A DNA stretch of 63,014 nucleotides from Streptomyces zhaozhouensis (GCF_900230195.1 NZ_OCNE01000028.1:1-63014), one strand, 5' to 3'. Positions 9,280 through 18,486 are shown, counted from the first letter of the stretch. Program-made: numbers and translations. Notes: generated by a model from the sequence alone, not told the origin.

Positions 9280-10440
9280 CTGAGCTTGAACTCGTGGAGT
9301 CGTGGGGGCTGACACCTCGTCATCCGTGCGGTATCACCGGGGCATGCGGTATCCACAAGGGGGCGGGCTGACTGCCGAACGGCAGCGGTTCCGCGAGGAG
9401 TTACGGCTGCGAGCTGCTGAACGATTCGCCCAGGGCGAGGCGAGTGCGGTGATCGCCAAGGACCTGCGGGTCAGCGTCCGCTCGGTGCAGCGATGGCGGC
9501 AGGCATGGGATGAGGGTGGTCCGCGTGCTCTGCGGTCGCAGGGACCGGCGTCGCTGCCCAGGCTGAGTGAGGAGCAGTTCGCCCAGCTGGAGGCGGAACT
9601 CGCGAAGGGTCCGGCGGCGCACGGCTGGGAAGACCAACGCTGGACCCTTGGCCGTGTGAAGACGGTGATCGGCCGACGTTTCCACCTCACCTACACCATC
9701 CAGGGCGTGCGCAAGCTCCTGGTGCGCAACGGCTGGTCCTGCCAGGTCCCGGCCCGACGCGCCGTCGAGCGGGACGACGACGCGGTCGAGGGATGGGTCA
9801 AGGAGGTATGGCCCCGCGCGGAAGACTCGCGGCGGCCCGTGGAGCCTGGCTCGTCTTCGAGGACGAAGCCGGATTCTCCATGACGCCGCCGCAGTCCAAG
9901 ACCTGGTCGCAACGAGGCCGGACACCGGTCGTCCGAGTCTGCGGCCGATCCCGCAGACGGATCTCCATCGCCGCGCTGACCTGCTACAGACCCGGCCACC
10001 GCTCGCGGCTGATCTACCGGCCCCGCCGCGACGACGGCAACCGCGACGGCCGCAAGAGCTTCTCCTGGCGCGACTACCGGGACCTGCTGACCGCAGCACA
10101 CCAGCAGCTCGGCGGCCCGATCGTGCTCGTCTGGGACAACCTGAACGTCCACAAGGCCGCCGACCTGCGGGAATGGGCGGCAGCCCGGGACTGGCTGACC
10201 ATCTACTACCTGCCGCCCTACGCACCCGACCTCAACCCCGTCGAAGGCATCTGGTCCCTCCTACGACGCGGCTGGCTCTCCAACGTCGCCTTCACCACCC
10301 CCGAACACCTCACCCAGCGCATCCGACGCGGCCTACGCCACATCCAGTACCGCAGCCACCTCATAGACTGCTGCCTCACCGAGACCGGCCTGGCCATCAA
10401 CCCCTCATCACCGAAGACGACATCACGAGTTCAAGCTCAG
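9280..10440 (+). mobile_element. IS630-family insertion sequence
   Basis: The inverted ends CTGAGCTTGAACTCGTG (9280-9296) and CACGAGTTCAAGCTCAG (10424-10440) are perfect and are flanked by the TA duplication typical of the family (9278-9279 and 10441-10442). The element is 1161 bp. It landed directly beside an end repeat of the TnsA remnant. Two overlapping frames encode the transposase. Confidence 0.92.
9344..9883 (+). CDS. IS630 transposase, N-terminal frame (OrfA)
   Basis: 179 residues from ATG 9344. It holds a helix-turn-helix (GEASAVIAKDLRVSVRSVQR) and the winged region that bind the IS ends. It overlaps the next frame by about 90 bases, so full transposase probably needs a programmed frameshift. 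Confidence 0.85.
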   Translation: MRYPQGGGLTAERQRFREELRLRAAERFAQGEASAVIAKDLRVSVRSVQRWRQAWDEGGPRALRSQGPASLPRLSEEQFAQLEAELAKGPAAHGWEDQRWTLGRVKTVIGRRFHLTYTIQGVRKLLVRNGWSCQVPARRAVERDDDAVEGWVKEVWPRAEDSRRPVEPGSSSRTKPDSP

Positions 10441-10443
10441 TAA
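9793..10443 (+). CDS. IS630 transposase, catalytic frame (OrfB)
   Basis: The DDE catalytic domain is complete: FEDEAG, VWDNLNVHK and LNPVEGIWS carry the three acidic residues. It runs on from OrfA after a shift in frame near 9800-9850. Its stop codon TAA (10441-10443) uses the TA of the right target duplication, so the element relies on its target site to end the protein. Confidence 0.85.
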   Translation: MGQGGMAPRGRLAAARGAWLVFEDEAGFSMTPPQSKTWSQRGRTPVVRVCGRSRRRISIAALTCYRPGHRSRLIYRPRRDDGNRDGRKSFSWRDYRDLLTAAHQQLGGPIVLVWDNLNVHKAADLREWAAARDWLTIYYLPPYAPDLNPVEGIWSLLRRGWLSNVAFTTPEHLTQRIRRGLRHIQYRSHLIDCCLTETGLAINPSSPKTTSRVQAQ

Positions 10444-10538
10444 GTGTTGGCGGGGCAGGTTACCAGCAGGTCACGGTTGTTGATGTTGGTTTCCGTGTTT
10501 CCTCGACGCACGGCTCGTCCGCGCAGTGTGCTGTCGCC

Positions 10539-11162
10539 ATGGGTGATGTACCGGGCGTCGACGTACCGGAAGCTCCGGTGTGGTCGCATTCCTGCCAGCT
10601 GGATGAGCTCGTGCTGCCGTACGCGCTGCCCAGTCGGGCCACCGAGTGCCTGGATCTGGGACCGCGATGGCCGCGCACGTGGACGGTGACGTGGAAGGCC
10701 GGTACGTCCGAGGTCGTCGTCCCGGTAAAGGATCTGTCGGCCGGGCCGGCGATGGCGTCGGTGCCGGTGAGGCGGTTTTCCTGGAGGGCCGGCCAGCGTC
10801 ATCGGCCGGGGCTGGAGTGCCTGGTGTCGACCGGGCGGCAGCACGGATTCGAGAGCCTGGCCGAGCGGTGGCTTTTGCTGGTCCTGGACTTCGTCGGCGG
10901 GTTCGATGAGGTGCTGTCCCAGCCGTTTCGCCTGCGGTTCTTCTCCTCGGAGGGGAAGGGCTCGCACATCCCGGACTTCCTCGTGCTCGCTGCGGGAGCC
11001 TGCTGGCTGGTGGACGTGCGGCCGGGGGGCCTGATCGAGGAGTCGCCCCACAACCGTCCGAATCCCGCAACAACGCCGAGCTCGACACGGCATGGAGCCA
11101 AGACCGGTTCAGCATCGGGCACTGGATCCGGCAGAACAAGGTGCCTCTCTACCAGCAGATGA
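10539..11162 (+). pseudogene. tnsA: TnsA-like transposon endonuclease, 3' end replaced
   Basis: From ATG 10539 the frame reads as the TnsA-like subunit found in actinomycete heteromeric transposons: RRFSWRAGQRHRPGLE, GFESLAERW, HIPDF and VDVRPGG. The Glu of ESLAE and the Asp of IPDF fit the PD-(D/E)XK-like nuclease site that cuts the 5' strands. After GLIEES the frame turns into low-complexity sequence and stops at 11162. A different frame (11069-11254) carries a sensible protein tail. I read this as a deletion that removed the end of tnsA and most of the downstream transposition genes. Confidence 0.65.
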
Positions 11163-11254
11163 AGCCACTGCTTGACGTCTTTGCCGAGCAGCTCGTCCAC
11201 GGCATCGACATGGAACGCTCGAACGGCCAACTCGCACGCTCACTGGCCAACTGA
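11069..11254 (+). pseudogene. Orphan C-terminal fragment at the right end of the TnsA remnant
   Basis: This frame reads NNAELDTAWSQDRFSIGHWI and continues through LLDVFAEQLVHGIDMERSNG to a TGA that lies inside the right inverted repeat. It has no start of its own in context. It is probably the tail of another transposition gene brought next to tnsA by deletion. I cannot name the parent gene. Confidence 0.45.
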
Positions 11255-11298
11255 AGCACTCAGTCACAGGAGCGTGCCGGGCGGTGCCTGAGGGGTGT

Positions 11299-11856
11299 TC
11301 AGAACTCCAGGTCGAGGTAGTCGATGTCGGTCAGTGCGACGTCGGACAGGCCGAGGGCGCGGGTGCCGCCGTCCTGGAAGTAGATGTCGCGTAGGCCCTC
11401 GGCGACGATGGCGCGCAGCTGGTTGTCGCCGGCTCCGGCGTCGCGGGCGGTGAAGAGGCGGTCGGCGTACTGGGGTGGGAGGTGGACGGTCAGGCGGCGG
11501 AAGCGGCCGTCGTCGGTGGTGCCGATGGGGGCGGTGTAGCCGAAGCGGGCGCGGGTCTCGACGGTGACACCGCCCGTGGTGGCGGCCCGCCGCCGCCGGC
11601 GGGCGCGGACTCCGGGTTGCCAGCGGGCGCGGACGGCCGCGTCGATTCGGTCGGCGACGGCCTTGGGCGGGTTCTTGCGGGCGCCGCGGCGGTAGCGGTT
11701 GATGGAGTCGGGGGTGACGCCGATCTCGGCGGCGACGGCCCGTGCGCTGCCCAACTGCCGGACCAGGTAACTGACTCGACCTTTGAGGGTCTTCGGGGGC
11801 TCGCGGGTGAACGCCTCCTGGTCAGCGCGGGCGAGGGCGTCGGCGATCTCGTCCAC
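11299..11856 (-). CDS. tpg: Telomere terminal protein Tpg
   Basis: 185 residues, the usual length for Streptomyces Tpg. Recognisable family sequence includes VSYLVRQLGSARAVAAEIGV (helix-turn-helix), ARWQPGVRARRRRRAATTGG, TRARFGYTAPIGTTDD, LTVHLPPQYADRLF and the acidic C-terminus DIDYLDLEF. Tpg is linked covalently to the 5' ends and primes fill-in of the 3' overhangs. It lies 4 bases downstream of tap, the standard operon order. By homology it should serve the archetypal left telomere. Confidence 0.95.
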   Translation of the reverse strand: MDEIADALARADQEAFTREPPKTLKGRVSYLVRQLGSARAVAAEIGVTPDSINRYRRGARKNPPKAVADRIDAAVRARWQPGVRARRRRRAATTGGVTVETRARFGYTAPIGTTDDGRFRRLTVHLPPQYADRLFTARDAGAGDNQLRAIVAEGLRDIYFQDGGTRALGLSDVALTDIDYLDLEF

Positions 11857-11860
11857 GGCT

Positions 11861-14002
11861 CTACTCTCCTTCGTCCAGGACGGCGTCGCCGCCCTTGATG
11901 TGGCGGGCGGGGTTGAGGCCCTGTTCCATCAGGTCAACGGCCCAGGCCATCTCCTGGACACCCTCCAGTTTGGCCAGTCCGGGGGTGGGTCCGAGGCGGA
12001 AGGCGCCGGGTTGGGGCTTGCCGGAGGTGGCGTAGGGGAGGAAGTCGAGTGGGGTGGGGCCGGGGCTGGGGTAGACGACGCAGTCGGAGAGTACGGCGAG
12101 CGGGTACAGCCCTGTGAACCGGGCGGTGTTGGCGAGTTTGCGGTGCATGTTGACGCGGGCCTTGGAGATGACGGCGGCGCGGATGTCCGGCCGCCAAGTC
12201 GGCCGCATCATGGCCGGCCACGGCTCGCCGGCCTTGTAGGTCTTGCCCTGCGGGTTCTCGAACAGCTTCCCGATGCCGCCCTTCACCGTGGCCTTGATGG
12301 CGGCCAGCACGGCGGCCATCGCCGGGTCGACGTCCTTGTGTCGTTCCATCGCCGCCAAGAACTCCACGTCGTTCAGGTCCCGGGTGACGCCGAGGTCGGC
12401 GAGGGTGTCGACGTAGGCGTTCTTGAGCCGGTCGTGCCAGGGGTCAAGGTAGGCGCCGGTCTCCCGCCGCAAGAAGGCTTCGATCGGGTGGACGTCGTGC
12501 CCGAGCGCTTGGGCGTAGGCGACGGTGTGTGTCTGGTACCAGGCGGGGCCGGTGGGACGTTGGCCGGTGGGGGTGAACGGGGAGGGCAGCCGCGGGTCAG
12601 TCTCGATGTGGGAAAGGTCTACGTACCAGGAGCCGGGGGTCTTCGAGCTGAACGCCGGCTGCTGGACGTGTTCGGGGGTTGAAAGGCCGACGGTCAGGCG
12701 GGCGGCGGCGGCGAGGAACGCGGTGTTCAGGTCCAGGCCGACAGCCCAGGGCAGCAGACATTCCTGGTCGGTGAGCAGTTCGACGGGGCGGACCCACTGG
12801 TACGCCTCCTCATGCAGGAAGCCGCCCTTCCACCCCATTCGGTGGATCGCGGGATGCTCGGGCTGCCCCTCCGGCGGCGCCGGGTCCACGGGCTGGGTGC
12901 CCAGCGAGCCGGGGTTGTGGCCGGGCACCCAGTTCCCCGTCGCCTCGTCCCGCACCGCCTTCGTCGGCGGGCGCAACGCGGTCATCAACTCCAGGCCGGA
13001 GACCGCCGTCGACCCACGCGGGGTGATCACTCGGGCCGCGTAGACGCTGAGGACGCGGGCGATCTCCGGCGAGGCCATGTCCGCGACGCCGGGCCAGGAT
13101 CGGTCATCGAGAGCACCCCAGGGCAGGATGGCGAGCTGCACGCACTGCCGCTCGCGGCCCTGGGCCTTGCGGTAGACCCGCGCCCACGGGCCGAACCCGC
13201 GCTGCGTCAACTGCCACTTTCCGTGGGCGAGTTGCTTGAGCACGGGATGGTCCTCCGGCAGGCGCAGAGAGCGGCGCTGCTCGTGGCCCTCCAGGCGCTC
13301 GGGCAGCCCGAGCTTCACGGCGGCCGATGCGGTCAACACGACCAGCGGGTCGGAGTCCTTCCCGTGCCGGTTGAGCTTCGCCGCGCCGAGCCCCGACTCC
13401 TTCAGCGTCCACTCCACCAGAGCGGGAACGGTGGTCGCAGGGCAGTCCAACACGATCCCATCCGCAGCGTAGGCGCGGCCGTCGCCGTCCAGCACGGCGA
13501 GGGGGCCGTGTGGAAAGCGCGGGTCGACCGTGGGCGCGGGCGGCTTGCTCGCCCTCCCCTTCGCCGGACGACGCGACATCGACACGGCCGGACGGGAGGC
13601 ACGCTCGCGAGCGGCCGGGGCTGCGGGGGCCTGTGTCGGTGCTGCGGCCGGCGCCTCGGGAGCGGGCTCGGGGACGGTCGGGCCGGTGGACGTGGCCGGC
13701 ACCTCCGGCTGCGGCGCGGCGACCGGAACCGGAGCGGGGCCGGGGGCGCCGTGGGCGGGGTGCTTCGCCGCCCACCCGTTCAACAGCCGCTGATACGCCT
13801 CCAGACGCGGCGGCTTGGGCTCACTCCTGCCGTTCTCCCAGTTCTTGATCGTCTGCGTCGACGTCTTCAGCGCGATGGCGAGGCGGGCCTGGGTGATGCC
13901 GGCGGCCTCCCGCAACCGGGCCCGCTCCACCGGAGGCGGCAACTGCGGCTCTTCCTCCAGCAAGGCGTCCACGGACGCGAACAACTCTTCCTCGGTAGGC
14001 AT
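11861..14002 (-). CDS. tap: Telomere-associated protein Tap
   Basis: 713 residues. An N-terminal helix-turn-helix (ITQARLAIALKTSTQTIKNW, about 36-55) is followed by a Pro/Ala linker to about 155 and a large C-terminal region. Tap binds the folded 3' overhang and recruits Tpg, and Tap with Tpg performs protein-primed synthesis in vitro. GLDLNTAF (422-429), KATVKGGIGK (570-579) and VLSDCVVY (637-644) are spaced like motifs A, B and C of family-B DNA polymerases; that match is my reading. A second Tap-like gene is at 33410-35029. Confidence 0.93.
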   Translation of the reverse strand: MPTEEELFASVDALLEEEPQLPPPVERARLREAAGITQARLAIALKTSTQTIKNWENGRSEPKPPRLEAYQRLLNGWAAKHPAHGAPGPAPVPVAAPQPEVPATSTGPTVPEPAPEAPAAAPTQAPAAPAARERASRPAVSMSRRPAKGRASKPPAPTVDPRFPHGPLAVLDGDGRAYAADGIVLDCPATTVPALVEWTLKESGLGAAKLNRHGKDSDPLVVLTASAAVKLGLPERLEGHEQRRSLRLPEDHPVLKQLAHGKWQLTQRGFGPWARVYRKAQGRERQCVQLAILPWGALDDRSWPGVADMASPEIARVLSVYAARVITPRGSTAVSGLELMTALRPPTKAVRDEATGNWVPGHNPGSLGTQPVDPAPPEGQPEHPAIHRMGWKGGFLHEEAYQWVRPVELLTDQECLLPWAVGLDLNTAFLAAAARLTVGLSTPEHVQQPAFSSKTPGSWYVDLSHIETDPRLPSPFTPTGQRPTGPAWYQTHTVAYAQALGHDVHPIEAFLRRETGAYLDPWHDRLKNAYVDTLADLGVTRDLNDVEFLAAMERHKDVDPAMAAVLAAIKATVKGGIGKLFENPQGKTYKAGEPWPAMMRPTWRPDIRAAVISKARVNMHRKLANTARFTGLYPLAVLSDCVVYPSPGPTPLDFLPYATSGKPQPGAFRLGPTPGLAKLEGVQEMAWAVDLMEQGLNPARHIKGGDAVLDEGE

Positions 14003-14146
14003 ACCCTCACCCTAGCAGCCACTTACCCCATCCTTTAACCCATTCATTTAACCTGTCCAGATCCATCCGGCGCCGCTCCGCGCTCTCCGTCCGGCCCGGC
14101 TGCCGCCCCTACCGAGACGCGCCACAGGGGGCGAGCCCCAGCAGCC

Positions 14147-14509
14147 TCAACTCAACTTCACCAACCCCTGACTGCCGACCGCGAGGGCCGCCCGCCTCAT
14201 CGCGGCCCCCGCCGTTCGCCCCTGGACCGTGAGCGCGGTCTGGGTACCACCGATCGTCACCGCCCGGCGGTGAGCGGGGAGCTTGTGCACGGCGTGCTCG
14301 ACGCCGGCGAACAGGTCGGGGACGGGGATGCCGTAGTGGCGGGAGACGGCGTCCACCTCGGCGAGATCCCACGCGGTAATGCCACTCTGACGCTTGCTGA
14401 CCTGCGACTGCGCCAGCCCGATCCCGGCCGCCAGGTCTCGTTGGGTCTCTCCGGTGGCACGCATCAAGGCACCCACCGTGAGCAAGAAAACATGCTCCGT
14501 ACCGGTCAC
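14147..14509 (-). CDS. XRE-type helix-turn-helix regulator
   Basis: 120 residues from GTG 14509, with GGAGGG just upstream; an ATG at 14527 is possible. TGETQRDLAAGIGLAQSQVS is the helix-turn-helix. The remainder is short and has no sensor domain. A palindrome at 14520-14534 overlaps the start region and could be its own operator. It is divergent from the exonuclease gene at 14674. Confidence 0.75.
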   Translation of the reverse strand: MTGTEHVFLLTVGALMRATGETQRDLAAGIGLAQSQVSKRQSGITAWDLAEVDAVSRHYGIPVPDLFAGVEHAVHKLPAHRRAVTIGGTQTALTVQGRTAGAAMRRAALAVGSQGLVKLS

Positions 14510-14519
14510 ATTCCCTCCG

Positions 14520-14534
14520 AGAATCATTGATTCT
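14520..14534. promoter_or_regulatory. Candidate operator AGAATCATTGATTCT
   Basis: A perfect 7-bp inverted repeat around one base lies just before the chosen start of the XRE regulator. A related half-site (AGAATAC) follows at about 14538. The position suggests autoregulation. Confidence 0.5.
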
Positions 14535-14673
14535 TTCAGAGAATACCTACAGGTGAGGGGCGAAGGAGGAACTCGCCTGGTCCGGCGGTGAGTTGGGCGA
14601 TCCGTCTGTGAACTGTCAGTGTCGGCGGCCATGCTGGGAGTGCATGGGATCGAGATGACCGGGAGGGTTGAGC

Positions 14674-16149
14674 GTGGACGCGCCCTTGGTGACGTGGCTG
14701 GACGACGACCGTGACGACCACGGCCAGGAACAGCGGGGGATCGGCGCGCGCCGTGCGGCCGAACGCCTCGGGCTGGCCCTGCGGCTGGCCGGCGAGTACG
14801 GGGTGACGGTTCACCGGGTCGACGTCGAGGTGGTCGCGGAGGCCGGCCTGCTTGCGCGGGTCGGGGAGTGGCGCGGCCATGTCCTCTACGACGAGGCGGC
14901 GTGCGAGGAACCGGACTCCGAGCTGGCGGTTGGCCTGCGGGAGGCGATCACTCAGCGACAGGTCTGGACGGCCGCGTCTCTGACGCCCCGGGAGGCGGCC
15001 GACCTCGCCGAGCTGCGGCCGACCGAGTTCGAGGGCGCTGCCCGCGCGGACGGTATCGAGCCGGGACTGCTGGGCCGGTGGGAGAAGGCCGCGGTGGAGA
15101 CGTGGTTGGCCGGCGGCGGCGCGGATCGAGCGCGGGCCGCCCGCCCCCTGGGCTGGCGCCAGACCGCCCAACGCCTCCGACTGCGCCGGGAGCGGGAGGT
15201 GGAGCACCTGGTCGAGGCCGGGCTCCTCGCGCCGGTCGACGGCGGCGACGTCGACCGGCCGGTGCGCTTCGCCTCCGGCGATGTCGACTTCCTCCTCGGG
15301 AACGCCGGTTTGGACTGGGCGGCGGCCCGGAACTCCCGGCGCGGCTTTTCGCCCTGGCGGGAGTTGGCCGGCCCGGCCGGCGAGCGCGACCGCCTGGTCG
15401 CCGAGCTGGTGGCGCGGCTGCGGGCGGACGGGGTGGACGCGTGGGCGCGGTGGAGCGAGACGGCCGACCGGTGGACGGTGGACTGGCCGCGCACCGGCGG
15501 CGGCCCGACACGAGGGGAGGTGGCGGCGGCGCTTCCGACTCGGTTGGCGCGGGCGGTGGTCGCCCGCCGCCTGGTCCTCCTCGGCCCGGTCGGCGAGACG
15601 ATGCACTGGGCCTGGCGAATGCTCCACCCCGGGACGGCCGTCGTCGTGGACACGGAGACGACGGGCCTGGACTACGAGGCGCGGGCGGTAGAGGTGGCCG
15701 TGGTGGACGCAGCGACCGGCGCCACCCTGCTCGACACACTGGTGCACCCAGGCGTCCCGATCCCCCGCCAGGCGCAGCGCGTGCACGGCATCACGGACAC
15801 GATGACAGCGGGCGCCCCCACCTGGGAACGGGTGTTGCCCGAGCTCCAGGCCGCCGTCGCCGGTCGGCAAGTTCTCGCCTACAACGAAGAGTTCGACCGA
15901 CGGGTACTCCGGAATCACTCCCGGGCGCTCGGGCTGGAGCCCGGCCGACTGGTCGCCCCGGACACCTGGACCTGCCTGATGGCCGCCCGCTCCCGCTGGC
16001 TCGGCACCAGCACCCGGCTGCGGGCAGGCGGCCCGCATCGCGCGCTCGGCGACGCCCTCCACGAGCGCGGCCTCCTCGCGGAGATGACCCGGCGACCGGA
16101 GTGGACCCGAGACCTCACCGGCCGAGCCGTACCAGCCATTGATGTGTAG
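14674..16149 (+). CDS. DnaQ-like 3'-5' exonuclease with a long N-terminal extension
   Basis: About 491 residues from GTG 14674 (GGGAGG 7 bases upstream). The C-terminal third is a DEDDh exonuclease: VVVDTETTGLDYEA (Exo I), VLAYNEEFDRRVL (Exo II) and HRALGDALHE (Exo III). The N-terminal ~320 residues are charged and unrecognised. They are not a polymerase, so this is not a proofreading polymerase. A role in trimming plasmid DNA or RNA is plausible but only inferred. Confidence 0.82.
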   Translation: MDAPLVTWLDDDRDDHGQEQRGIGARRAAERLGLALRLAGEYGVTVHRVDVEVVAEAGLLARVGEWRGHVLYDEAACEEPDSELAVGLREAITQRQVWTAASLTPREAADLAELRPTEFEGAARADGIEPGLLGRWEKAAVETWLAGGGADRARAARPLGWRQTAQRLRLRREREVEHLVEAGLLAPVDGGDVDRPVRFASGDVDFLLGNAGLDWAAARNSRRGFSPWRELAGPAGERDRLVAELVARLRADGVDAWARWSETADRWTVDWPRTGGGPTRGEVAAALPTRLARAVVARRLVLLGPVGETMHWAWRMLHPGTAVVVDTETTGLDYEARAVEVAVVDAATGATLLDTLVHPGVPIPRQAQRVHGITDTMTAGAPTWERVLPELQAAVAGRQVLAYNEEFDRRVLRNHSRALGLEPGRLVAPDTWTCLMAARSRWLGTSTRLRAGGPHRALGDALHERGLLAEMTRRPEWTRDLTGRAVPAIDV

Positions 16150-16258
16150 TAACTGAGCCTCGCGGGACGTTTTTTGCGATCAGGGGGTCACAGAGCGGAG
16201 TACGGTCCCTGGTGAACGCCGCCCACACGGGGTGGTCGAGGAGACGCGGGAGATCGCC

Positions 16259-16483
16259 GTGGCGACGCCGAATGAGCAGGACAGGTCGAGTGGGGCGGGC
16301 TGGGAGGTGGTCATACCACTCAGGCGCGAAACGCTGACCGCCGTCACCACCACCGCGGCGCTGGTCGCGCACGCGGTAGGCGTCGTCTCCGGCGCGGGCG
16401 CCGGCCTCCTGGTCCTCGCCGTTGTCACCACCGCGATCGCGGTGAGCACGGTGACCATCCGCCGTCGAAGCGGGCGGTCCTGA
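16259..16483 (+). CDS. Small membrane protein
   Basis: 74 residues from GTG 16259, with GGGAG upstream. Two hydrophobic stretches are separated by a Gly turn (TAALVAHAVGVVSGAGAGLL and a second of similar length), and the tail is positive (RRRSGRS). Function unknown. Confidence 0.55.
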   Translation: MATPNEQDRSSGAGWEVVIPLRRETLTAVTTTAALVAHAVGVVSGAGAGLLVLAVVTTAIAVSTVTIRRRSGRS

Positions 16484-16499
16484 ACGGTGGCCAGGTGGG

Positions 16500-17051
16500 T
16501 TATCGCAGGGTCAGCAGCATGACGTCGTGGAGGGCGGCTCCGTCCCACGGATACGCCGACCCGACCCGGCGGTATCCCCAGGAGCAGTAGGCGGCCTGGG
16601 CGGCCGGCGCGTCTGGCCTCGCATTGAGGAGGACGCGTTCTTCCGGGGCATCGCGCAGGACGATGGTGTGGAGGGCGCGGGCGATGCCCTGGCGCCGCCA
16701 GGCCGGGAGTACGGCCAACTCGATCAGCCCGAAAGTGCGGCGGCCGTCCTCGCGCCTCATCTCGTCCGGGACCGGGGTGGCGAGCCGGTCCCACCACCCG
16801 GTGGTGGGGCTGAGGGGGTACCCGTAGGCGATGCCAACGGGGTCGCCGGCCATGGTGCGGGCGAGCGCCCCCCGGAACGTCGCTTTGCGGACCTGGGAGC
16901 GCAGGCGGCGGGCGTTCGCTTCGACGTCGGCGGCCGTCTTGAGATAGGGCGGCTCGGCGAACGCCTCGGCGTAGACGTGGGTGATGTCGTCTTGGACAGC
17001 GGCGGCGGCCGGCCCGTCCAGGGCCTCGATCCGAACGTCGGCGGGGGTCAC
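16500..17051 (-). CDS. GNAT-family acetyltransferase
   Basis: 183 residues. ELAVLPAWRRQGIARALHTI carries the R/QxxGxG/A acetyl-CoA loop of GNAT enzymes, and AAYCSWGYRRVG is the usual C-terminal strand-helix. The substrate is unknown. Its GTG start overlaps the stop of the upstream regulator (GTGA), so the two are translationally coupled. Confidence 0.85.
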   Translation of the reverse strand: MTPADVRIEALDGPAAAAVQDDITHVYAEAFAEPPYLKTAADVEANARRLRSQVRKATFRGALARTMAGDPVGIAYGYPLSPTTGWWDRLATPVPDEMRREDGRRTFGLIELAVLPAWRRQGIARALHTIVLRDAPEERVLLNARPDAPAAQAAYCSWGYRRVGSAYPWDGAALHDVMLLTLR

Positions 17052-18310
17052 GCTGCCTCCCGGAGCAGGGCGCGGATGCGGTCGACCGGGTCGGTGGCTG
17101 CAGCGGCCCCGGTGGTCGCGGCGGCGGCGGCGAACTCACCGAGCCGGCTGCGGAGTCGGCGGCTGGCGACCTGGCCGGCGGTGTCCAGTACCCGGTCGAT
17201 CTCCGCGCACGCCTCCTCGATGTCGCCGGCCTCCAGCAGGGTGATCGCGAGGCGGGAGCGGTACCAGGTGCTGTTGCGGGTGTAGCCGGCTCCGAGCTGG
17301 GCGACGGCGGCCCGGAGAAAGGGGATTGCCTTGGCCGGTCGGCCGCCGTGGCGGTGCCAGGCCGCAGTCGCGTAGTCGACTTCCACCTGGCCGGCGAATC
17401 GGGCCCAGGCCGGCACGTCCTGGTCGTGGTCGACGCGTGCATGGTGGTGTGTGGCGCGGCTGAGGGCGCGGCGGGCGGTGGTCTGGTCTCCGGCTCGGGT
17501 GGCCGCGCCGGCCTCTCGGAGGGCGATGACGAGGTGGACGGTGGGGCCGGCGCCGGCGGTGCGGGCCAGCTGGTGCGCGCGCTCAACGGCGGACCGTGCT
17601 TCCCATCTGCGGCCGGTGCGCATGGCGACCAGGGAGTGGGTGGCCAGGGCACGTGCTTGGAGGAGGGGGTGGTCGGTGAGCTGGGTGGTGGTGATGGCCT
17701 CGGTGGATGCCGCGCGGGCCAGGTTCTCGGGTCCGTCGTAGCTGAACCAAGCCCGATGACATGCGAGTTCGGCGAGCGTCGTCTCCAGGTCGCGGGCGAC
17801 CGAGGGGGTCAGCGCGGCTGTGTCGAGGGCGTGGGTGATGTGCTGGGCGAGGGCGGCGGCGCGGGCCTGGGCGGGGATGCCGCCGTGCTGGTGGTCCACC
17901 TGGTAGAGGGCGGCCAGCTCGGCGCGGACGCGGGCGACGTCGCCGGCGCCGACCCGGCCGGAGAGGGCCGGGAGAAGTGCGGCTGCCGCGATCCCGCTGG
18001 GGACGCCGAGGACCAGGTTTCTGCGTCTCACCTCTCCATCGTGGCCGACCGGCGCCGTGGTGCGGCGGTGCTGCGGGACGACGAACCCGAGGTCTTGCAG
18101 CGGCAGCCCGAGGACGGCTTCGAGGACCTGCTGCTGGGCGGGGTAGGGCAGGGGCGGCGGGGACCTGTTCTCCCACCGACTCAGCTGGCGGACCGTCAAG
18201 GACGCCTTGGCACCTAAGCGCTCGGCTTCGGCACGGAACTCGGCAACGAACGCCTCCTGGGTATATCCAGCCGCCCGGCGTGCCTGAGCCAGTACGCGTG
18301 GAACGGCCAC
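17048..18310 (-). CDS. XRE regulator with TPR-like C-terminal region
   Basis: 420 residues from GTG 18310, with GGGGAGGGG upstream. The N-terminal helix-turn-helix (AGYTQEAFVAEFRAEAERLG ... LTVRQLSRWENR) is followed by a long helical repeat region, as in actinomycete XRE-TPR regulators. It is coupled to a GNAT gene and divergent from the next regulator at 18487. Its ligand is unknown. Confidence 0.82.
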   Translation of the reverse strand: MAVPRVLAQARRAAGYTQEAFVAEFRAEAERLGAKASLTVRQLSRWENRSPPPLPYPAQQQVLEAVLGLPLQDLGFVVPQHRRTTAPVGHDGEVRRRNLVLGVPSGIAAAALLPALSGRVGAGDVARVRAELAALYQVDHQHGGIPAQARAAALAQHITHALDTAALTPSVARDLETTLAELACHRAWFSYDGPENLARAASTEAITTTQLTDHPLLQARALATHSLVAMRTGRRWEARSAVERAHQLARTAGAGPTVHLVIALREAGAATRAGDQTTARRALSRATHHHARVDHDQDVPAWARFAGQVEVDYATAAWHRHGGRPAKAIPFLRAAVAQLGAGYTRNSTWYRSRLAITLLEAGDIEEACAEIDRVLDTAGQVASRRLRSRLGEFAAAAATTGAAAATDPVDRIRALLREAA

Positions 18311-18486
18311 GGCATCCCCTCCCCTTCTCCGGCGATACACGACCACGGTAGCCAGATCTGGCCAGGGCCGGGCGAGAACAGCCATCACAGATGTCCGGTC
18401 AGAAGTCCGGTCCGAGCAGCCAGAACCCATGCGAGCGGACGGTGGACTGAGGGCGACCACCCCCCTCTCCGATCGTGAGGTGAACG

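Larger units (their letters stand above)
8318..11270. mobile_element. TnsA-type transposon remnant bounded by inverted repeats
   Basis: The left end CCTGTGACTGAGCGCCTCAG, continuing to 8346, is matched inverted at 11270-11242 with two differences over 29 bases. TGTGACTGAG at the tip resembles the TGT ends of Tn7-like elements, and GTTGGCC words repeat just inside the right end, as transposase sites would. Inside lie an HNH-type gene, a TnsA-like gene fused to an unrelated tail, and an IS630 insertion. A third end-like repeat at 9256-9277 hints at nested or successive elements. No target duplication is visible, and no TnsB, TnsC or TniQ gene remains. Confidence 0.6.

Noticed and set aside
10173..10538. 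Upstream part of the long frame that leads into tnsA
   Set aside because: It is the shifted shadow of the IS630 catalytic frame; tnsA itself starts after the IS.
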